The notes: generated by a model not told the origin, from the letters alone. A stretch of 64,000 nt of DNA from Parablautia sp. Marseille-Q6255 (GCF_951230155.1 NZ_CATNVD010000002.1:62001-126000); one strand, 5' to 3'; positions 36,798 through 46,706 are shown, counted from the first letter of the stretch. Numbers and translations: made by a program.

Positions 36798-37604
36798 TTA
36801 ATCTGCATATACAGCCACAAAACAGTTACGAGGCCGAGGTCCATCATATTCTGCAAAAACAATAGCCTGTTCATCGCCCAAAGCCAACTTACCATCTATT
36901 ACTGGCACGGTAATCTGAGTTCCAGTAAGAGCAGTCTTTACATGACCACCTGCATCAGAAGCTGTCTCACGATGCTTAAAGTCCACTCGAGTAGGTACCA
37001 TTCTTTCAATATCTTCCATTACATCAATACGGGAAGGCTCATCCTTCGGAGCGATAACCAGACCGGCCGTAGAATGCAATACCGAAATATGACACACTCC
37101 ATTTATCACACCACTCTTTGCCACCACATCTGCCACACTTTCCGTGATATTATGCATACCCATATAAACAGTGGGTACATTTAATTTTTCAATAGCCATT
37201 ACTGGTTTCTTGATAATCTGGATATAAAACTCTCTGGGTCTAGGTCCGTCATGTTCCACAAATACCAGACCTTGGGAAGAACCTAAAATCAGCTTTCCGG
37301 CATGAATAATAAGACTGGCAGAAGTACCGATCATAGCCGATTTTACATGGCCAGAAGCATCATAAGGGGAGTCCTGATGCTTATAGCTAACCCGGGTGGG
37401 AATGTTTCGGTCAATCTCATCCATCATATCATCCAATCCTCTGGGATCCCAAAAAGAAGTAATGACCAGAGAAGCTGTAGTATGCGGCACGGAAACTAAA
37501 CAGATGCCTTCCTGCACACCGCTTTCTGCTACAATTTCATTTACTTCTGCAGTGATGGAGGTGCAGGAACGAAAAGTTGTTTCTAATTGTTTCTTATAAA
37601 ACAT
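36798..37604 (-). CDS. Tandem YjbQ (UPF0047) protein, two fused domains
   Basis: A 268-aa protein made of two complete YjbQ domains (about 1-135 and 140-268). Domain 1 has P-H-T-T-A-S, Y-K-H, G-H-V-K and H-D-G-P-R-P-R; domain 2 has L-H-S-T-A-G, F-K-H, G-H-V-K and Y-D-G-P-R-P-R, so both retain the conserved His/Lys/Asp set. YjbQ proteins are normally single-domain and trimeric; a fused dimer suggests a pseudo-hexamer with two kinds of site. The ATG at 37604 follows GGAGGAGAG. Function unknown; the operon suggests chemistry on a phosphorylated sugar derivative. Confidence 0.85.
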   Translation of the reverse strand: MFYKKQLETTFRSCTSITAEVNEIVAESGVQEGICLVSVPHTTASLVITSFWDPRGLDDMMDEIDRNIPTRVSYKHQDSPYDASGHVKSAMIGTSASLIIHAGKLILGSSQGLVFVEHDGPRPREFYIQIIKKPVMAIEKLNVPTVYMGMHNITESVADVVAKSGVINGVCHISVLHSTAGLVIAPKDEPSRIDVMEDIERMVPTRVDFKHRETASDAGGHVKTALTGTQITVPVIDGKLALGDEQAIVFAEYDGPRPRNCFVAVYAD

Positions 37605-37617
37605 ACATCTCTCCTCC

Positions 37618-38808
37618 TTATTCATATATCTCGATTTTGCTGTTATTTAAAGTCATGTTTTCTCGGTTTGCAAAAGGTGAGTCTATTACCTGTTCTCCTG
37701 AGGCATGAGTTATACGAAAGAAACATTCCCCACTTAAGGTTGTAATATAGCCTGCAAGAAGAGCTACCGGTATATGATCCATCAAAGGAAGAAGCCACTC
37801 AAAGTTCTCCTTTGGATCCGGAAGTACACATACTTCTACACCTTCATCAAAAGATGTTTCCGTACTGTTAGTCACTACTAATACCGGTCTGCCAATACGG
37901 TGGGCAGAATTTACTGTTTCTACAACACGACTAAATGACGGAGAATACTTATCTGCCATCACCACTGTACCAATTGTCTCGGGATTCTTAATAAAGAAAT
38001 TGATATGACACCAATCTTCTGAATCATCCACTGATACAGCACATCCATTACATTCCAAAAATTTTGCTGCGCCAAAAAATGCGGAACCATATTGTACACC
38101 ATCGCCAATAAAATCAAATCTTTCAAAATCTTTCCATTTTTTAGCCAAAGCAAACATCTGGTTATCAATGTTTTCTAACGTTGCTCCCTGATAACATTTC
38201 ACATACTCTTTAATGGCCGCTTTAAACTGATCTGGACCTGTCGGTGGCAATGTCCCTCTTACATGACCCATTCTGGATGCTAAAGCAATAAGTCCCAGCT
38301 GAGAAGCAAAATAACTACGAAGACCGGGTGCATCATTACCAGGCAGCGCCGGAGTATGCATGATATAAACTCTCCTGGCTACCTTAGCTGCCGGACTATC
38401 CTCCTTATTTGTAATAAGTACAGAAAAAGCTCCTACGTCATTTGCTTTTTGCAAAGCCTCAACAATACGAGACGTACCGCCTCCAACACTGATTCCAACT
38501 ACCAGCGGACTGTTTGGTTCTCCAATACCAATATCTGCTTTGGATAAAAAACGAGTAAATTCAATCGTTCGCATTACCTCAACACCAAAGCAATCACAGT
38601 ATTTTTCAATTACTGGAGCCATAGTAAGAGCCGCGGCATAAGAATCTCCTACACCGGTAAGTATAATTTTTCTCACATCAAAAAATTCCGCCATAGAAAT
38701 AAGCTCTTTCAGACCGGAGTCAAAGCAACCTACGAGCTGCTCCTCCACCAGGTCAGGCAGGCTCATAACCTGTCGGCGTATGGGGTTATCAAATTCTATT
38801 TTGTTCAT
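37618..38808 (-). CDS. SIS-domain protein (SIS-5)
   Basis: A 396-aa SIS protein with L-T-G-V-G-D-S-Y-A-A-A and D-D-S-E-D-W-C-H-I. It differs slightly from the others in domain 1 (G-V-G-D, where three of them have G-C-G-D) and has a longer C-terminal tail. AAGGAGG precedes the ATG. First of the five SIS genes to be transcribed, right after the GRP transporter gene. Confidence 0.82.
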   Translation of the reverse strand: MNKIEFDNPIRRQVMSLPDLVEEQLVGCFDSGLKELISMAEFFDVRKIILTGVGDSYAAALTMAPVIEKYCDCFGVEVMRTIEFTRFLSKADIGIGEPNSPLVVGISVGGGTSRIVEALQKANDVGAFSVLITNKEDSPAAKVARRVYIMHTPALPGNDAPGLRSYFASQLGLIALASRMGHVRGTLPPTGPDQFKAAIKEYVKCYQGATLENIDNQMFALAKKWKDFERFDFIGDGVQYGSAFFGAAKFLECNGCAVSVDDSEDWCHINFFIKNPETIGTVVMADKYSPSFSRVVETVNSAHRIGRPVLVVTNSTETSFDEGVEVCVLPDPKENFEWLLPLMDHIPVALLAGYITTLSGECFFRITHASGEQVIDSPFANRENMTLNNSKIEIYE

Positions 38809-38830
38809 GCTTTACAACCTCCTTCTCAAA

Positions 38831-39844
38831 TTAACCATAGTTATATAGAAACAATAACCCTAGAGCACAAAAGTATAGAATAAGCCCAACTGCCAATACT
38901 CTCATAGTCTTCTTCTTTGCACCTTCATATTCCTTGTAATAAAAGCCCCAGAAATAAGTCCATACACTAGACGTCCGTCCAAAAAGAAACGACAATGTTG
39001 CGCTCAAGGTGGGCATGGCATAAATGGAAATGATATTTCCTCCATAATGACACAGCGCAGAAATAGCACTTAAAAAAAGCGGGCGTTTGCTGTTTCCTAT
39101 ACAAAGTACAGTTTTCCACATCTTTTTATAGGTAAATAATACCGTACACAACAGTAAAATACCTAAAAGCGAACCCGTTGCCAAATACGCACAGGTCAAA
39201 ATAGGTGGAAATCCAGCTGCTGTTCCAGTGGCTGTTCCTACAGACCAACCGTTTGCCAATACTGCATTTAGTAATATGTATAACAGAAGTTTCGCAGTTA
39301 CCGGAGACTTTGGCTTCTTCACCTCTGTAAGGTTCTGTCCGGCTGCCTCCGCCTGGTCCACTGCACACATCTTAGATGACAGGGCACAAATAAAACTAGC
39401 CAGCAAAAACATCAGAGTTGTCACAATAATCAACGGAATAGCCCGCGGACTATCAGGAAGCCCTTCTTTATAAACAGAAGTAACTATTCCTAAAATACTA
39501 GTAATCGTTCCACTTAAAGTAGTAGCCAGAAGAAGTCCCATCTGATTCATTACTGTGAGCCCAAACATGAGTCCACAGCTCATCATTCCTCCCCCCAGAA
39601 GAATCTCAGCAATCAACCTACCTTTTCCTTTAGAAGCTGCAAAAATACCCTCCGGTAACAGAAACGGTGATAAAAAAAGCGTCACTACCCAAACTAAGAT
39701 AAATGAAAATACATAAAGCCAAAAAGCAATCCCTTCTACAGGATACCCTTTTCTTAGCTTGATAACCTGCATCCAGCTGCCCCACATAGCTGCTGCCAGT
39801 AGAGTCAGAACAGTCGCTGCTGGCATTGAAAAGTACAGCGTCAT
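38831..39844 (-). CDS. GRP/DMT-type sugar transporter
   Basis: A 337-aa membrane protein with about ten hydrophobic helices, beginning with A-A-A-M-W-G-S-W, a signature of the glucose/ribose porter branch of the DMT superfamily. It probably carries a sugar or sugar-like product across the membrane. Its start overlaps the stop of the 139-aa membrane protein by ATGA, so the two may act as a unit. Confidence 0.75.
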   Translation of the reverse strand: MTLYFSMPAATVLTLLAAAMWGSWMQVIKLRKGYPVEGIAFWLYVFSFILVWVVTLFLSPFLLPEGIFAASKGKGRLIAEILLGGGMMSCGLMFGLTVMNQMGLLLATTLSGTITSILGIVTSVYKEGLPDSPRAIPLIIVTTLMFLLASFICALSSKMCAVDQAEAAGQNLTEVKKPKSPVTAKLLLYILLNAVLANGWSVGTATGTAAGFPPILTCAYLATGSLLGILLLCTVLFTYKKMWKTVLCIGNSKRPLFLSAISALCHYGGNIISIYAMPTLSATLSFLFGRTSSVWTYFWGFYYKEYEGAKKKTMRVLAVGLILYFCALGLLFLYNYG

Positions 39845-40260
39845 TCTTCTCCTCCTTCTACCTCCACTACTTCCAAAGTAGAAGTACCCATGTACTTGTT
39901 TAAACGATTTCTGTACTCATCGGTATGGTAGCTGTCAATAGTGGCAAACATATATACAAACAATATGCTCATACACATAAAACCAACAAGAGATTGACTA
40001 GCCTTACGCTTACGAAAGAAGGGAAGTTTTTCTCTAATAGGTGTATCAGATAAAAAAATTGCCGGGCTTTCAATCCAAAAGAATAAGATTACTACTGTAA
40101 TACGGTATATATTAGTATCATGGACTCCAGCCTCAATAAAAGGCGGTGTAAATAAACCAAAGAATAATACCACCACACCCAAAAAGTAGTAGATGACAGC
40201 CACTATTTTTTTCCACGGTGTCCCTGACCGAAAGCCAAACAACCATCTCTTTCGTTTCAT
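39841..40260 (-). CDS. Small membrane protein, unknown
   Basis: A 139-aa protein with a basic N-terminus, about three hydrophobic helices (near 18-38, 52-70 and 90-108) and an acidic tail ending V-E-G-G-E-E. Its stop overlaps the start of the GRP transporter gene (ATGA). I do not recognise the family; a role as accessory subunit of the transporter is a guess from the overlap. Confidence 0.65.
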   Translation of the reverse strand: MKRKRWLFGFRSGTPWKKIVAVIYYFLGVVVLFFGLFTPPFIEAGVHDTNIYRITVVILFFWIESPAIFLSDTPIREKLPFFRKRKASQSLVGFMCMSILFVYMFATIDSYHTDEYRNRLNKYMGTSTLEVVEVEGGEE

Positions 40261-40263
40261 AGG

Positions 40264-41085
40264 CTATACTCCCATCTCTCTCTCCAATTCCCGTACGTTC
40301 TTCACATAATCTGCTACAATAGATTCAATAATCGGACCGCCCCACTTTCCACCTTCAAAAGCAGTTCCAACTAAAGCTCCGTCAGCATACCGAAGGCGTT
40401 CTTTACAATTCTCTACTGTAGTACCTCCGCCCAAAATAACAGGGATATCTCCCATTTCTTTTACATCCTTAATAAGACGCTCATTCATTTCGAAATCCTT
40501 ATGCATAATTTCGATAGCATTTGCACCAAGACGCATAGATGTAGATGCTGCAGATTGAATCTTTTTCTTATTGTACTCACCGGTTACATGATAGCCTGAA
40601 ATTTCACTGATCATTCCCACATTTTGAGCGTGAATTTTATTTCGATACTCTGCTACTTTTAAAGGATCGGCTTCCACATGGCCCATGGGATTGTCTGCAG
40701 ATACTGCCAACGCTGTACAACGGGTAAAATCTGCATTCGTTGCCTTACATGCTGCAAGACTTGGTGTAATACAATTAATCATAAGCTGTATACCGATCTT
40801 AAAATCATCTCCCACTTCTTCACGGACTCGTCCTGCAATCATAGAAATTGTTGCTACTCTCGCATAATCTGTATCATCAGTCAGCGGATAGTATACATCT
40901 ACTGACTGGATAAGACCGCCATCTGCTCCTGCGTTTTTTAAAGCTTTACAGTCTGCAATAGCTTTTGCTGTCATTTTTTCAATATTTCCCTCCTGATAAA
41001 GAGGTGTACCTGGCATAGGCAATAAGTGTACCAGACCAAATATTAACTTTTTACCATTTAAATTATCAAATACTGTATTCGCCAT
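40264..41085 (-). CDS. BtpA/SgcQ-family TIM-barrel protein
   Basis: A 273-aa protein of the BtpA/SgcQ family, predicted TIM barrels found beside sugar or nucleoside catabolic genes. Family traits are L-V-H-L-L-P-M-P-G-T-P near the N-terminus, a central G-A-N-A-I-E-I, and V-I-L-G-G-G-T-T...A-D-G-A-L-V-G-T near the C-terminus, which looks like a phosphate-binding loop. It may act as an aldolase-like or isomerase-like enzyme on a phosphosugar; no activity can be assigned. AAAGGAGG precedes the ATG. Confidence 0.85.
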   Translation of the reverse strand: MANTVFDNLNGKKLIFGLVHLLPMPGTPLYQEGNIEKMTAKAIADCKALKNAGADGGLIQSVDVYYPLTDDTDYARVATISMIAGRVREEVGDDFKIGIQLMINCITPSLAACKATNADFTRCTALAVSADNPMGHVEADPLKVAEYRNKIHAQNVGMISEISGYHVTGEYNKKKIQSAASTSMRLGANAIEIMHKDFEMNERLIKDVKEMGDIPVILGGGTTVENCKERLRYADGALVGTAFEGGKWGGPIIESIVADYVKNVRELEREMGV

Positions 41086-41100
41086 TCTTATTAACCTCCT

Positions 41101-42069
41101 TTACGCTCGGTGAGCATTCATAACCTTTTCAAACTGTTCTTTGGCCAGTTTCTGAGCAAACGCTCTGCTTTCTTCCGTGTAAACAGGATAGGGACCTCTT
41201 TGCGATGCATTAAATCCAGCAGAAATGCATGCTTTTACTGCTACCATAGCAGGATGATCTCCTGCCACATAAGAATACATAGCTGTTCCAGTGGAATTAT
41301 TCCCACAACCAGTCGGATCTACGGAAGGACCAAAAGGCATTAGCACTTCACAAAAGTAAGCATCCGTAGGTGTCACCGCATAAGCGCCTCGCTCTCCTAC
41401 CCGATAAAAACAAAATTCTGTAGGTAATTTTTGCAATTCCTTGATTATTGCATCATCATTATCTCTTGGAATGTCAAAAATATCTGAAGCTTCGTTATAA
41501 TTTAAAGACCACATATCTGCCACTTCTAATACTTTACTTACTTTTTTGCGCACAGTTTCTCTGCTCCATCCCATCATATCTCTGAGTTTCTTAGCATACT
41601 CAATCTCCCACATGATTTTAAAACCATGCTTTCGCTTTACTTCTCCTAGTTTCTGCCAAATAACCGGATCCATATTATGGGCCATATACATTCCCTTTAT
41701 CGTCTCTCCTTCAGCAGCCTTATCAATATCCTCAGGATGAGTCTTTAAATATCCCAGATGTTCCGCAGAATATTTAGAAGTATACTCAAATGAACCATCC
41801 TTGTTATATTTCAAGATAAACGCAGAACAGTTTTCCATAGCTACCTGTACAGAATCTCTGGAGACCCCATTATTATCCATCCATTTCCCATAGCTATCTG
41901 CATAATCTGCTCCAGCCTTGCATACTAATTTACAATTAGGTGTCCACAGACGCATACCAGCTAATGCATAAAACGCAGGTCCCCCCATGTTAGATTCTGA
42001 TAAATTACCGTCTACATCCATAATCTGGTCGGACATGATATTTCCACAAGCCAAATATTCTATTGCCAT
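41101..42069 (-). CDS. PfkB-family kinase with GCGN motif (kinase 1)
   Basis: A 322-aa ribokinase-fold protein. The N-terminal substrate loop M-G-G-P-A-F-Y-A and the C-terminal anion-hole region are present. The signature 2 motif reads D-P-T-G-C-G-N (251-257) where active PfkB kinases have D-T-x-G-A-G-D; the last Asp is the catalytic base. The ATG at 42069 is chosen: GGAGAG lies 7 nt upstream, overlapping the end of the preceding kinase gene; a longer frame to 42195 runs deep into that gene. Either a divergent kinase or a non-catalytic binding protein. Confidence 0.82.
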   Translation of the reverse strand: MAIEYLACGNIMSDQIMDVDGNLSESNMGGPAFYALAGMRLWTPNCKLVCKAGADYADSYGKWMDNNGVSRDSVQVAMENCSAFILKYNKDGSFEYTSKYSAEHLGYLKTHPEDIDKAAEGETIKGMYMAHNMDPVIWQKLGEVKRKHGFKIMWEIEYAKKLRDMMGWSRETVRKKVSKVLEVADMWSLNYNEASDIFDIPRDNDDAIIKELQKLPTEFCFYRVGERGAYAVTPTDAYFCEVLMPFGPSVDPTGCGNNSTGTAMYSYVAGDHPAMVAVKACISAGFNASQRGPYPVYTEESRAFAQKLAKEQFEKVMNAHRA

Positions 42070-42073
42070 ACAA

Positions 42074-43054
42074 TCACTCTCCATACTCTTTCCTATAATA
42101 TTTATAGAGAGTCCGCGCCTGAGCAAAAGCTTCTTCACGCACTGCTCCAAAATCTGGAATAACGCCAAATTGTCTGATGTTTTGAGCAGAAGCACAATTA
42201 GCCATAATACCTACCATTAACGCATCATACCCTTCTGCATAAGCATATAATGCTGATCCAGTAGATGTGTTTCCACAACCAGTAGGATCTACAATCTTAT
42301 CACTTTGTGCCGGCGGCAAGTAATATGCCTTCGTTGGCGTCACACTGTAGAGCCCTTTTTCTCCCACACGGAACAGCGTCATATCTACTGGCAGCTTTTG
42401 CAGTTCTCGGATACACTCTTCTACACCTTCCATATCAAAAAGCTTCTGGGCCTCTTGAATATTAATAGAGAAAATATCGACATACTGGCATGCATAAATC
42501 ACCTTATCAAGACAATTTTTATAAGCACTGGTGGCTTCAATTTCCCACATCATTTTAAATCCGTCTCTTTTTTTCAGTGCACCAAGTTGATCCCACCATA
42601 CCTTATCTGCGTTTTGAGCCATGTAAACGCCTTTCACATCACCTTCTCCTGTAAATGCTGCCAGTTCTGCCGGAGATGTTTTCATATACCCCATATCTTG
42701 TACTCTCTCATTGCGGAGAGCTATAGCGTACTCTTGTCCTGCACTGGTAGTCAGATCATATTTTTGATCAGAACCATAAGTACCGTCCTCATAATACACA
42801 AGATGGCTATGATTACACCATTCGCATACCTGCTTAAATCCTCTTACATCAACGCCATTCTTCTCTACCCAGGGATCGAACAGTTGATGATAATCTGCCC
42901 CTACATTGCTGCACTGAATAACGTTGTCTGTCCATAACTTCACACCACTATAAGCAAATGTAGCCGGACCACCAATACTTTCTCTGGTGTGGCTGGTACC
43001 ATCCGCAAAGCGAACAGTATCCAGCATCACATTTCCTCCAATGACATACTCCAT
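42074..43054 (-). CDS. PfkB-family kinase with GCGN motif (kinase 2)
   Basis: A 326-aa ribokinase-fold paralogue of kinases 1 and 3. The substrate loop reads I-G-G-P-A-T-F-A, the motif D-P-T-G-C-G-N lies at 256-262, and Asn262 takes the place of the catalytic Asp. Unlike its paralogues it lacks the A-C-G-N-I start. It lies directly behind the permease genes, with AGGAGG inside the end of the upstream gene. Substrate unknown. Confidence 0.82.
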   Translation of the reverse strand: MEYVIGGNVMLDTVRFADGTSHTRESIGGPATFAYSGVKLWTDNVIQCSNVGADYHQLFDPWVEKNGVDVRGFKQVCEWCNHSHLVYYEDGTYGSDQKYDLTTSAGQEYAIALRNERVQDMGYMKTSPAELAAFTGEGDVKGVYMAQNADKVWWDQLGALKKRDGFKMMWEIEATSAYKNCLDKVIYACQYVDIFSINIQEAQKLFDMEGVEECIRELQKLPVDMTLFRVGEKGLYSVTPTKAYYLPPAQSDKIVDPTGCGNTSTGSALYAYAEGYDALMVGIMANCASAQNIRQFGVIPDFGAVREEAFAQARTLYKYYRKEYGE

Positions 43055-43057
43055 AGT

Positions 43058-44026
43058 CTAAACCTCCTGCTGCCTCACTGTACTCGCTTCCGCCAGTTTC
43101 TTCTTGGCAGCTTTCAGACGACGACCTTCTTCTCCAGCCCGATAAGCACTCATAATAAAGTACAAAATAATAATGAGAAGAAATGGCAAAGCAGATAAGA
43201 AATAAGAATCTACAATATAAGGCTTTAAATAATTGGTAATTGCATAAGCAAGGCCAAACACTAAACTCATAACAAAAGAACCGATAGGCATACCATTTGC
43301 AATTGTAGCCGCAGCCAACCCAATAAAGCCTCGATTAGCAGTAATATTTCTAACAAAGAAGTTCTGATATCCCATAGACAGATACATACCTCCCAAACTA
43401 CCTATAGCTGCTACAAATACAAAAGCTAACGTATATATTTTTCTAGGGTTAATGCCAATGGATTCTGCTGCCGCCGGGTTCTGTCCACAAGCCCGAATCC
43501 TAAGACCGAGCTTCGTCCTAAACAGCAAAAACCATACTACAAATACCATTGCCAATGCGATATAAGTAAATAAGTTATGGCCAGAAAAAATGGCTCCGAT
43601 AATAGGAATATCCTGAATAATAGGAATATTTATATTTCCTAAAGACAGGCTCTGAACCACTCCAGCAGTAGTATTCTTTGTCCCGGTAGCTAAATAAACT
43701 ACAAAAACTGTCCCTCCTAAAAGCGCCATATTCAGTGAAATAGACATGAGATACATATCCACCTTCATTACAAATGACGCAAAGCACAGGAAAAGAGCTA
43801 ACAATACAGCGCTGCCCATACCACAGAGAATACCAAGCCATACGTTCTGGAACATAGCACTGAACATAACACCTGCTAATGATGCTGTAAGCATCATAGC
43901 TTCAGCTGCCATATTTAAAATACCGCCCTGTTGCGAGATAGCACTTCCCAAAGCAATAAAAATAATAGGCGTCGAAATGCGAATCAATGAGTAAATAAAA
44001 TTTGTAATATAAGTAATCATATCCAT
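43058..44026 (-). CDS. Nucleoside-type ABC transporter permease (NupQ-like)
   Basis: A 322-aa permease with about eight to ten membrane helices, the RbsC-like conserved stretch G-I-L-N-M-A-A-E-A-M-M and R-A-C-G-Q-N-P-A-A-A-E. It belongs to the BMP-linked (YufQ/NupQ) branch. It overlaps the stop of the partner permease by one base (TAATG). Together with the partner, ATPase and BMP protein it forms a complete importer. Confidence 0.88.
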   Translation of the reverse strand: MDMITYITNFIYSLIRISTPIIFIALGSAISQQGGILNMAAEAMMLTASLAGVMFSAMFQNVWLGILCGMGSAVLLALFLCFASFVMKVDMYLMSISLNMALLGGTVFVVYLATGTKNTTAGVVQSLSLGNINIPIIQDIPIIGAIFSGHNLFTYIALAMVFVVWFLLFRTKLGLRIRACGQNPAAAESIGINPRKIYTLAFVFVAAIGSLGGMYLSMGYQNFFVRNITANRGFIGLAAATIANGMPIGSFVMSLVFGLAYAITNYLKPYIVDSYFLSALPFLLIIILYFIMSAYRAGEEGRRLKAAKKKLAEASTVRQQEV

Positions 44027-45141
44027 TACGCAGACACCTCCTTACTCTCCTCCATCTGCTGAGTGCTGGCAATTTTGTAAATTACCTTTCGACGGGTTCT
44101 TCCCAGGAACTCCTCTGCCGCTACAAACAAAACAATAACTGCCTGCAACATAGTAACTAATTCTACCGGGATATTCGTGTTCGCATTAAGTACCGCTGCC
44201 GCACAACGAATATATGCCATGATAAAAGCTGTAAGTGGTACAAATATAGGCTTTTTCTTTGCCATAACTGCCGCCAGCAAACCGTCCATACCCACGTTAG
44301 TCAGCAATTGCAGATAATACGCATCATATAACCCGAAAATTTCCACAGCCGCAGCTGCACCGGCAAAGAGACCACCTATAATCTGAGCAATATACATCAT
44401 TTTTTTAGCATTAATGCCAGAGTAAATAGCAAACTGCAAATTATCACCGCACATCCGAATCTTAGCCCCTAAAGGTGTCCGATAGAAAATCACAAGGGCA
44501 ATAATAAGACCGATAATAGCCACATAAATGCCACTGGTAAAATTGCTGCCGTTCCAATAACGGGTAAATCTCATATTTTCCGGATAGTTAGCAGTACTCA
44601 AAGCAGCAAGGGAACGATCTGCAACAGTTCCTTTTAAAATCCATAAAGCTGCATACATACAGAAATAGTTCATAATGGTGGATGTTACCATTTCATTTGC
44701 TCCTAATCTCTCTCGACCAAATGCAGGAACCAATAGAATAAGCGCACCAGTAACTGCACAAGAAGCGATAATGAGAATAAGGTTTACAATCTGCGGAAGT
44801 CCAGTCATTATACTTGTTCCGAAAGTAGTTCCAAACATTACAATCAGTATTGGCATAGGTGCCAAATTGATAGTACCCTCCCCAGCCATATTGAAACGGC
44901 CAGCTGCATAAATAAAGCACATTCCCAAACTTGCCAACAGATAGGATGCATATTTTGCCAATACCTGACCAAATCGCCTTGGTGTCATGAATGGCCCTAC
45001 TACAAAATTGTATATAGCACTACCCGGGTCCTCCTCACTAATGAGTAGGATAATAATAATACAAACCAAAAACGCAATAACAATTCCCAAAAACACTCGA
45101 AGAAATTCAAAAAATGCATCAATTTTTTCTACTTTTTTCAT
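44026..45141 (-). CDS. Nucleoside-type ABC transporter permease (NupP-like)
   Basis: A 371-aa permease with ten or so helices; typical family motifs are A-G-E-G-T-I-N-L-A-P-M and R-M-C-G-D-N-L-Q-F-A. It matches the YufP/NupP branch of BMP-type transporters. Start overlaps the ATPase stop (ATGA), showing translational coupling. Confidence 0.88.
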   Translation of the reverse strand: MKKVEKIDAFFEFLRVFLGIVIAFLVCIIIILLISEEDPGSAIYNFVVGPFMTPRRFGQVLAKYASYLLASLGMCFIYAAGRFNMAGEGTINLAPMPILIVMFGTTFGTSIMTGLPQIVNLILIIASCAVTGALILLVPAFGRERLGANEMVTSTIMNYFCMYAALWILKGTVADRSLAALSTANYPENMRFTRYWNGSNFTSGIYVAIIGLIIALVIFYRTPLGAKIRMCGDNLQFAIYSGINAKKMMYIAQIIGGLFAGAAAAVEIFGLYDAYYLQLLTNVGMDGLLAAVMAKKKPIFVPLTAFIMAYIRCAAAVLNANTNIPVELVTMLQAVIVLFVAAEEFLGRTRRKVIYKIASTQQMEESKEVSA

Positions 45142-46688
45142 GATAAATCCCCCATTTCTTCAGGCGTCATATGCTTAACCCCCAGCATATATTCACCAAG
45201 TTCATCCGTGGAGACCGCTTTCACATCGTGAAATTGAGCGCTAATGCGACCTTCTCTCATAACCAATAAACGGTCAGACACCTCTGTCACTTCATTTAAA
45301 TCTGAAGAGATGAGCAATACACCCACACCTTTTTCTCTGGTATATTTCACCAGCAAACGACGAATAAGATCCGCTGTACCTACATCAATGCCACGCGTAG
45401 GCTGATTCGCAATAATAAAATTAGCACCGCAGCTAAACTCTCTGGCAACAATCACCTTTTGAATATTACCACCAGATAAAAAGCGGACTGCTTCAGTTCC
45501 ACCGGTACAGGCAATTTCAAATTCTTCAATACAATTGTCCACAAATTCATTAAGTTCCTTTACATTTAAGAAAGGACCCTTTTTAAATTTAGGATTTTCT
45601 AAATAAATAGAAGCAATATTATCACGAATAGATAAATTCTGTGCAATGCCATATTTCATACGATCCTCAGAAATATGCGCTAATCCCAGATTTCTAATCT
45701 CTTTAATTTTCTTTCCGCTTGTTTCTGTCCCGTTTAAAATAATTTCACCGCTAGTTCTGTGGAGCAAACCAGTAATGATCTCTGAGAGTTCAGTCTGACC
45801 ATTACCTTCCACACCTGCAATCCCTACAACTTCTCCTGCCCGAATGCCAAAGCTTAAATCCTGAATAATATGTTTTCCAAAGTCATTGACATAGTTTAAT
45901 TTTTCAATGTGGAGGATAGTCTCTTTAGGTACAGCAGGAGCCTTATCAATCTCCAAATTTACTTCTCTCTCCACCATCATGCGGGATAACATAGCCGGAT
46001 TTAGCTCCTGAATATTCCCGTGACCGGTGACCCGTCCATGTCGAAGTACAGTACAACGATCACACAGCTCCATAACCTCTTCCAGCTTATGAGAAATAAA
46101 AATCATACCATACCCTTGTTTCTTCAGATTCTTTAGCTGGGCAAACAGTTCTCTAGTCTCTTGGGGCGTAAGCACTGCTGTAGGTTCGTCCAAAATCAAT
46201 ACTTTAACACCACGAATTAAAGATTTTAAAAGTTCTACTTTCTGCTTACTGCCTACACTCAGATCACGAATAAGCGCATTTGGATCCAGATCCAACTGAT
46301 ATTTTTCCGCAGCCGCTCTCGTAAGTTCAATTGCTTTTTTCTTATCAAATAACTGTCCCTTTCCAGGCTCAATTCCTAACATTACATTTTCCGCCACGCT
46401 TAAGTTTGGCACCTGCATAAAATGCTGATGTACCATTCCGATCCCCTTATCAATGGCATCCAACGGATTTTCAATTTTTACCTCTTCTCCGTTAATATAA
46501 ATTTTGCCCTCCTGGCAGGCTTCATGTCCGAACAAAATCTTCATCAGCGTAGTCTTTCCTGCGCCGTTTTCCCCCATGAGAGCATGTATTTCTCCTTCGC
46601 TTACAGAAAGCGTAACGTCTTTGTTTGCCATAAACCCGTTGGGATATACTTTCGTTATGCCTTCCATTCTGAGAAGCTCTTTTGCCAT
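45138..46688 (-). CDS. Nucleoside-type ABC transporter ATPase (NupO-like)
   Basis: A 516-aa protein with two ABC domains. The first has Walker A G-E-N-G-A-G-K-T-T and Walker B L-I-L-D-E-P-T; the second has the modified Walker A G-V-E-G-N-G-Q-T-E usual in this family, and signature F-L-S-G-G-N-I-Q-K. It energises uptake through the two permeases. A terminator-like hairpin separates it from the upstream binding-protein gene, so it is probably made in smaller amounts. Confidence 0.92.
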   Translation of the reverse strand: MAKELLRMEGITKVYPNGFMANKDVTLSVSEGEIHALMGENGAGKTTLMKILFGHEACQEGKIYINGEEVKIENPLDAIDKGIGMVHQHFMQVPNLSVAENVMLGIEPGKGQLFDKKKAIELTRAAAEKYQLDLDPNALIRDLSVGSKQKVELLKSLIRGVKVLILDEPTAVLTPQETRELFAQLKNLKKQGYGMIFISHKLEEVMELCDRCTVLRHGRVTGHGNIQELNPAMLSRMMVEREVNLEIDKAPAVPKETILHIEKLNYVNDFGKHIIQDLSFGIRAGEVVGIAGVEGNGQTELSEIITGLLHRTSGEIILNGTETSGKKIKEIRNLGLAHISEDRMKYGIAQNLSIRDNIASIYLENPKFKKGPFLNVKELNEFVDNCIEEFEIACTGGTEAVRFLSGGNIQKVIVAREFSCGANFIIANQPTRGIDVGTADLIRRLLVKYTREKGVGVLLISSDLNEVTEVSDRLLVMREGRISAQFHDVKAVSTDELGEYMLGVKHMTPEEMGDLS

Positions 46689-46706
46689 GTGTGCCTCCTC
46701 TTAAAC

